Positions 6,745 through 8,895 of a DNA stretch of 8,895 nucleotides are shown here, in pieces. Each line of letters opens with the position of its first letter. The first letter of the stretch is position 1. This DNA is from Gemmatimonadales bacterium UBA4718 (GTDB lineage Bacteria > Gemmatimonadota > Gemmatimonadetes > Gemmatimonadales > Gemmatimonadaceae), in assembly GCA_002404375.1 (NCBI GenBank), contig DHJO01000099.1:6722-15616 (forward strand), in the 5' to 3' direction. The position numbers and the translations under genes are program-made. The notes below the pieces were generated by a model. The model worked only from the letters and a program-made list of their open reading frames with translations, searched no databases and was not told the origin of the DNA.

Positions 6745-6772
6745 TTGACACCGCAAAGTAGAACTGTATCTT
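6745..6772 (+). promoter_or_regulatory. Sigma-70-type promoter for the four-helix membrane protein
   Basis: A perfect TTGACA at 6745-6750 is followed, after 16 bases, by TATCTT at 6767-6772 (four of six consensus positions, with TG directly before it). Transcription would begin near 6779, about 19 bases before the GTG start at 6798. It lies 38 bases beyond the palindrome, so that gene need not depend on read-through from upstream. Confidence 0.65.
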
Positions 6773-6797
6773 AGACGCAGCTTCTTCCGGGGGCGTC

Positions 6798-7202
6798 GTG
6801 TTGAAATTGCTGCTGATGCTGGCCTCGATCGCCAACGTAGCCGGCGGACTTGTTTTGATTGGTACCTGGGCGACCATGTGGCAGCGGGTTCCGATCATCG
6901 TGCTGGCGATCGGAGGCTCTCTCCTCATTCAGGGTGTCTACACGATTCTCTATCTCCGAGGCGATCTCGCCCGCTGGGGAGATCTGCCCACCGGAGCGCT
7001 CTTCGCGGGTGAGGCACTCTCTGCAGTCGTCGGAGCTGGCGGACTGATCCAGAGCGTAGTCCACAACATCAACAACGCCGACATGGAAATGGCGCCCGTA
7101 CTCGCCGGCCTCCTGATGCTCGTGCAAGCTGCCCTCGCGCTTCTCTACCTGCTGATGACAAATCAGCTGCGCCCGCGAGTCGACGGGCGCAGCTCCGCCT
7201 GA
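6798..7202 (+). CDS. Four-helix integral membrane protein of unknown function
   Basis: The 134-residue protein has four predicted membrane helices, at about residues 4-24, 33-53, 66-88 and 98-120, with a short polar loop LRGDLARWGDLP between helices 2 and 3 and a basic C-terminal end (RPRVDGRSSA). No signal peptide beyond the first helix, no catalytic motif and no family I can name are visible. Coding support comes from the regular helix pattern, the upstream promoter and the clean end three bases before the converging aquaporin gene. The start is GTG 6798 with a loose GGGGG at 6789-6793; TTG 6801 is an alternative one codon on. Confidence 0.75.
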   Translation: MLKLLLMLASIANVAGGLVLIGTWATMWQRVPIIVLAIGGSLLIQGVYTILYLRGDLARWGDLPTGALFAGEALSAVVGAGGLIQSVVHNINNADMEMAPVLAGLLMLVQAALALLYLLMTNQLRPRVDGRSSA

Positions 7203-7205
7203 TCA

Positions 7206-7910
7206 CTAGGGTCGCAGCTCGCCGTGATCCACCGGCTCACGGCCGCGACGCATGAAAAGGAACTCGTAAAGCAGCGCGGCCACCAGAGCGCCGACGATCG
7301 GGGCGAACAGGTAGAGGAGCTGCGCCTCGTAAATGCCGCTCGCAACGGCGGGCCCGAACGAGCGCGCGGGATTCATCGACGCGCCGGTAAGTGGCCCGAT
7401 CGCGAGGATATCGGCTGCAACCACGAAGCCGATGGCCAATCCGCCGATCTTCGGACCGCGAAGATCCACTACCGTCCCGTAAACGACGAAGACGAGAAAA
7501 AATGTCGCGATCGCTTCGACGAGGAATGCCTGACCAGCTGTCACGTCCAGCGCGATGGTGAGACCGCCTCCTCTGGTCGCGGCGAAGGTCGCATCGGAGA
7601 CCGACAGCTTCAGCGCGTAGCCAGCCGCGACTGCCCCCAGCACCTGAGCGATGATATAAAGAGCTGCCATCATCGCTTCGATCCTTCTCGTCGCGAGAAG
7701 ACTCAGCGTCACAGCGGGATTGAAATGACCCGAGATGCGCATGAGCGCGCTTACCATGACTGCCAGAATCAACCCGTGCGCGAGTGCGATCTCGATGAGA
7801 CCCGTCGGTGATCCGGTTACTCTCGCATGTATGATCGCGCCGCTCCCAACGAAAACCAGAGCGAATGTCCCGATGAATTCAGCGACGAAATGCCGCCACG
7901 CGTCCCGCAT
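7206..7910 (-). CDS. MIP-family channel (aquaporin) with a TIP-like selectivity filter
   Basis: The 234-residue protein has the six-helix, two-half-helix plan of aquaporins. Both NPA boxes are intact: HFNPAVT (Asn64) and GASMNPARSFGPA (Asn180). Aligning by spacing to E. coli AqpZ, and allowing for one fewer glycine before the first NPA, gives filter residues His45, Ile168, Ala177 and Arg183. H-I-A-R is the arrangement of plant tonoplast aquaporins rather than the F-H-T-R of water-selective AqpZ, so solutes such as ammonia, urea or hydrogen peroxide are possible; this is inference. It has no long extracellular glycerol-facilitator loop. TCCT at 7913-7916 (AGGA on the coding strand) precedes ATG 7910. 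It lies 46 bases downstream of fabF on the same strand and may be read with it. Confidence 0.93.
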   Translation of the reverse strand: MRDAWRHFVAEFIGTFALVFVGSGAIIHARVTGSPTGLIEIALAHGLILAVMVSALMRISGHFNPAVTLSLLATRRIEAMMAALYIIAQVLGAVAAGYALKLSVSDATFAATRGGGLTIALDVTAGQAFLVEAIATFFLVFVVYGTVVDLRGPKIGGLAIGFVVAADILAIGPLTGASMNPARSFGPAVASGIYEAQLLYLFAPIVGALVAALLYEFLFMRRGREPVDHGELRP

Positions 7911-7956
7911 TGTCCTGCCCCCGTAACGAGTGTTGGGGCCGCGGCGCGCGAGATCG

Positions 7957-8895
7957 CTAGATCACTCTACGCAGTACCAGCGCGGCATTGATTCCGCCAA
8001 AGCCGAAGGAATTGGTGAGTATGTGCTCGACACGCTCCTTCCGCCCCGTACCCGGCAGAAAGTTAAGATCGCAGGCCTTGTCCGCAACCTGAAGGTTGAC
8101 TGTGGGAGGCAGCCACTCCTGCTCGAGCGCGAGCGCGCAGATGGCCGCCTCGATCGCTCCGGACGCGCCAAGAGCATGGCCGTAATAACCCTTGGTCCCA
8201 CTCATCGGCACTTTGTACGCGTGATCGCCCATGACCTTCTTGATCGCCATGGTTTCCGTGGTGTCGTTGAGCGGCGTCGAGCTTCCGTGTGTGTTGACGT
8301 AGCCGATCTCGTCTGGCGAAACATGGGCGTCGTCGAGCGCGAGCTGCATTGATCTCGCGGCCTGCGAACCATCGGGGCGCGGCGCAGTCATGTGGTGCGC
8401 GTCATTCGTCGTTCCATAGCCGGCGACTTCCGCGTAGATCTTCGCCCCGCGCGACTCCGCGCGCTCGTACTCCTCGAGAATGAGAACCGCGGCACCCTCC
8501 CCCATCACGAACCCGTCGCGATCCTTGTCGAACGGCCTCGATGCCATCTCGGGCTCTTCGTTGCGAGTGGACATTGCGCGTATCAGCGAGAACGCGCCGA
8601 AGCAGAGCGGAGCCAGCGGTGCCTCGGCGCCTCCCGCGATCATCACGTCGGCGTAGCCGTCGCGGATCTGCCGGAAGGCATCTCCGATCGCGATAGTGCC
8701 CGATGCGCAGCTCATCGCATTCGTGGAGTTGGGCCCCATCACGCCGAGCTCGATCGCGATATTGCAGCTCGATGCGCCGCCGAATACGGACAGTGCCAGC
8801 GTGGTGTCGACCTCGCGCAGACCGCGCTGAAGAAATACAGCCAGCTGGCCCTCGGCGTATCCAATTCCGCCGAGGGCTGTCCCCATGTTCGCGCC
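7957..8895 (-). CDS. fabF: Beta-ketoacyl-ACP synthase II (FabF-type), N-terminus beyond the window
   Basis: The frame is open to the window edge at 8895, and ATG 8886 is internal: about 100 N-terminal residues of the roughly 412-residue enzyme are missing. It condenses malonyl-ACP with acyl-ACP in fatty-acid elongation. Numbered from the ATG at 8886, the nucleophile is Cys60 (MSCASGT), with His200 (NTHGSSTPLND), Lys232 and His237 (TKGYYGHALGASGA). The spacings Cys-His 140 and Cys-His 177 equal those of E. coli FabF (163, 303, 340), so the active site is complete. FDKDRDGFVMGEGA and the final NSFGFGGINAALVLRR are typical. TKGYYGH in place of the usual TKSMTGH marks a different subgroup. A role in a dedicated polyketide or polyene pathway cannot be excluded from this part alone. 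Confidence 0.95.
   Translation of the reverse strand, partial: GANMGTALGGIGYAEGQLAVFLQRGLREVDTTLALSVFGGASSCNIAIELGVMGPNSTNAMSCASGTIAIGDAFRQIRDGYADVMIAGGAEAPLAPLCFGAFSLIRAMSTRNEEPEMASRPFDKDRDGFVMGEGAAVLILEEYERAESRGAKIYAEVAGYGTTNDAHHMTAPRPDGSQAARSMQLALDDAHVSPDEIGYVNTHGSSTPLNDTTETMAIKKVMGDHAYKVPMSGTKGYYGHALGASGAIEAAICALALEQEWLPPTVNLQVADKACDLNFLPGTGRKERVEHILTNSFGFGGINAALVLRRVI

Noticed and set aside
6442..6774. A 110-residue open frame running through the palindrome
   Set aside because: It begins inside the rhodanese gene in another frame and its composition follows the inverted repeat, not a protein.
7224..7811. A 195-residue + strand open frame opposite the aquaporin gene
   Set aside because: It is polar, without domains, and lies antisense to a gene with both NPA motifs; it is a GC-rich shadow.

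Overview
The window is a GC-rich bacterial chromosome segment with thirteen recognisable genes, a fourteenth (SdpI-like) whose 5' end looks broken, and one non-coding repeat element. The high GC, dense packing, many GTG starts and mix of families (YfiT-like DinB, DUF2071, DUF4235, a FabF with an atypical TKGYYGH loop) fit an environmental Gemmatimonadota-like or similar soil bacterium. That placement is inference; no rRNA or tRNA is present to settle it.

Layout. Bases 1-156 are the C-terminal end of delta-aminolevulinic acid dehydratase (HemB). Bases 185-661 hold an SdpI-family membrane protein whose N-terminal domain appears frameshifted. Bases 688-1710 encode an exported alpha/beta hydrolase with a complete Ser-Asp-His triad. 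From 1797 to 5764 six tightly packed + strand genes look like one transcription unit: aldo/keto reductase, family I inorganic pyrophosphatase, a small exported protein or lipoprotein of unknown function, a DUF2071/YqjF protein, a YfiT/BstA-like DinB metalloprotein and methionine sulfoxide reductase A. A second small unit (5829-6502) encodes a DUF4235-like membrane protein and a single-domain rhodanese, overlapping by GTGA.

Bases 6503-6797 are non-coding. Most of this stretch is a 194-bp imperfect palindrome with perfect 22-bp ends and a degenerate heptad repeat in one arm; a good sigma-70-type promoter follows it and drives a four-helix membrane protein (6798-7202). Converging on that gene from the minus strand are a FabF-type ketosynthase (cut by the window edge) and a MIP-family channel whose predicted selectivity filter is H-I-A-R, as in plant tonoplast aquaporins.

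Functionally this is mostly housekeeping and stress-response metabolism: haem and fatty-acid synthesis, pyrophosphate hydrolysis, thiol and methionine-sulfoxide chemistry, sulfur transfer and small-solute permeation. I see no defence island, phage, CRISPR or biosynthetic cluster. The items most worth a second look are the palindrome with its heptad repeats, the broken SdpI gene, the plant-like aquaporin filter and the uncharacterised exported protein.
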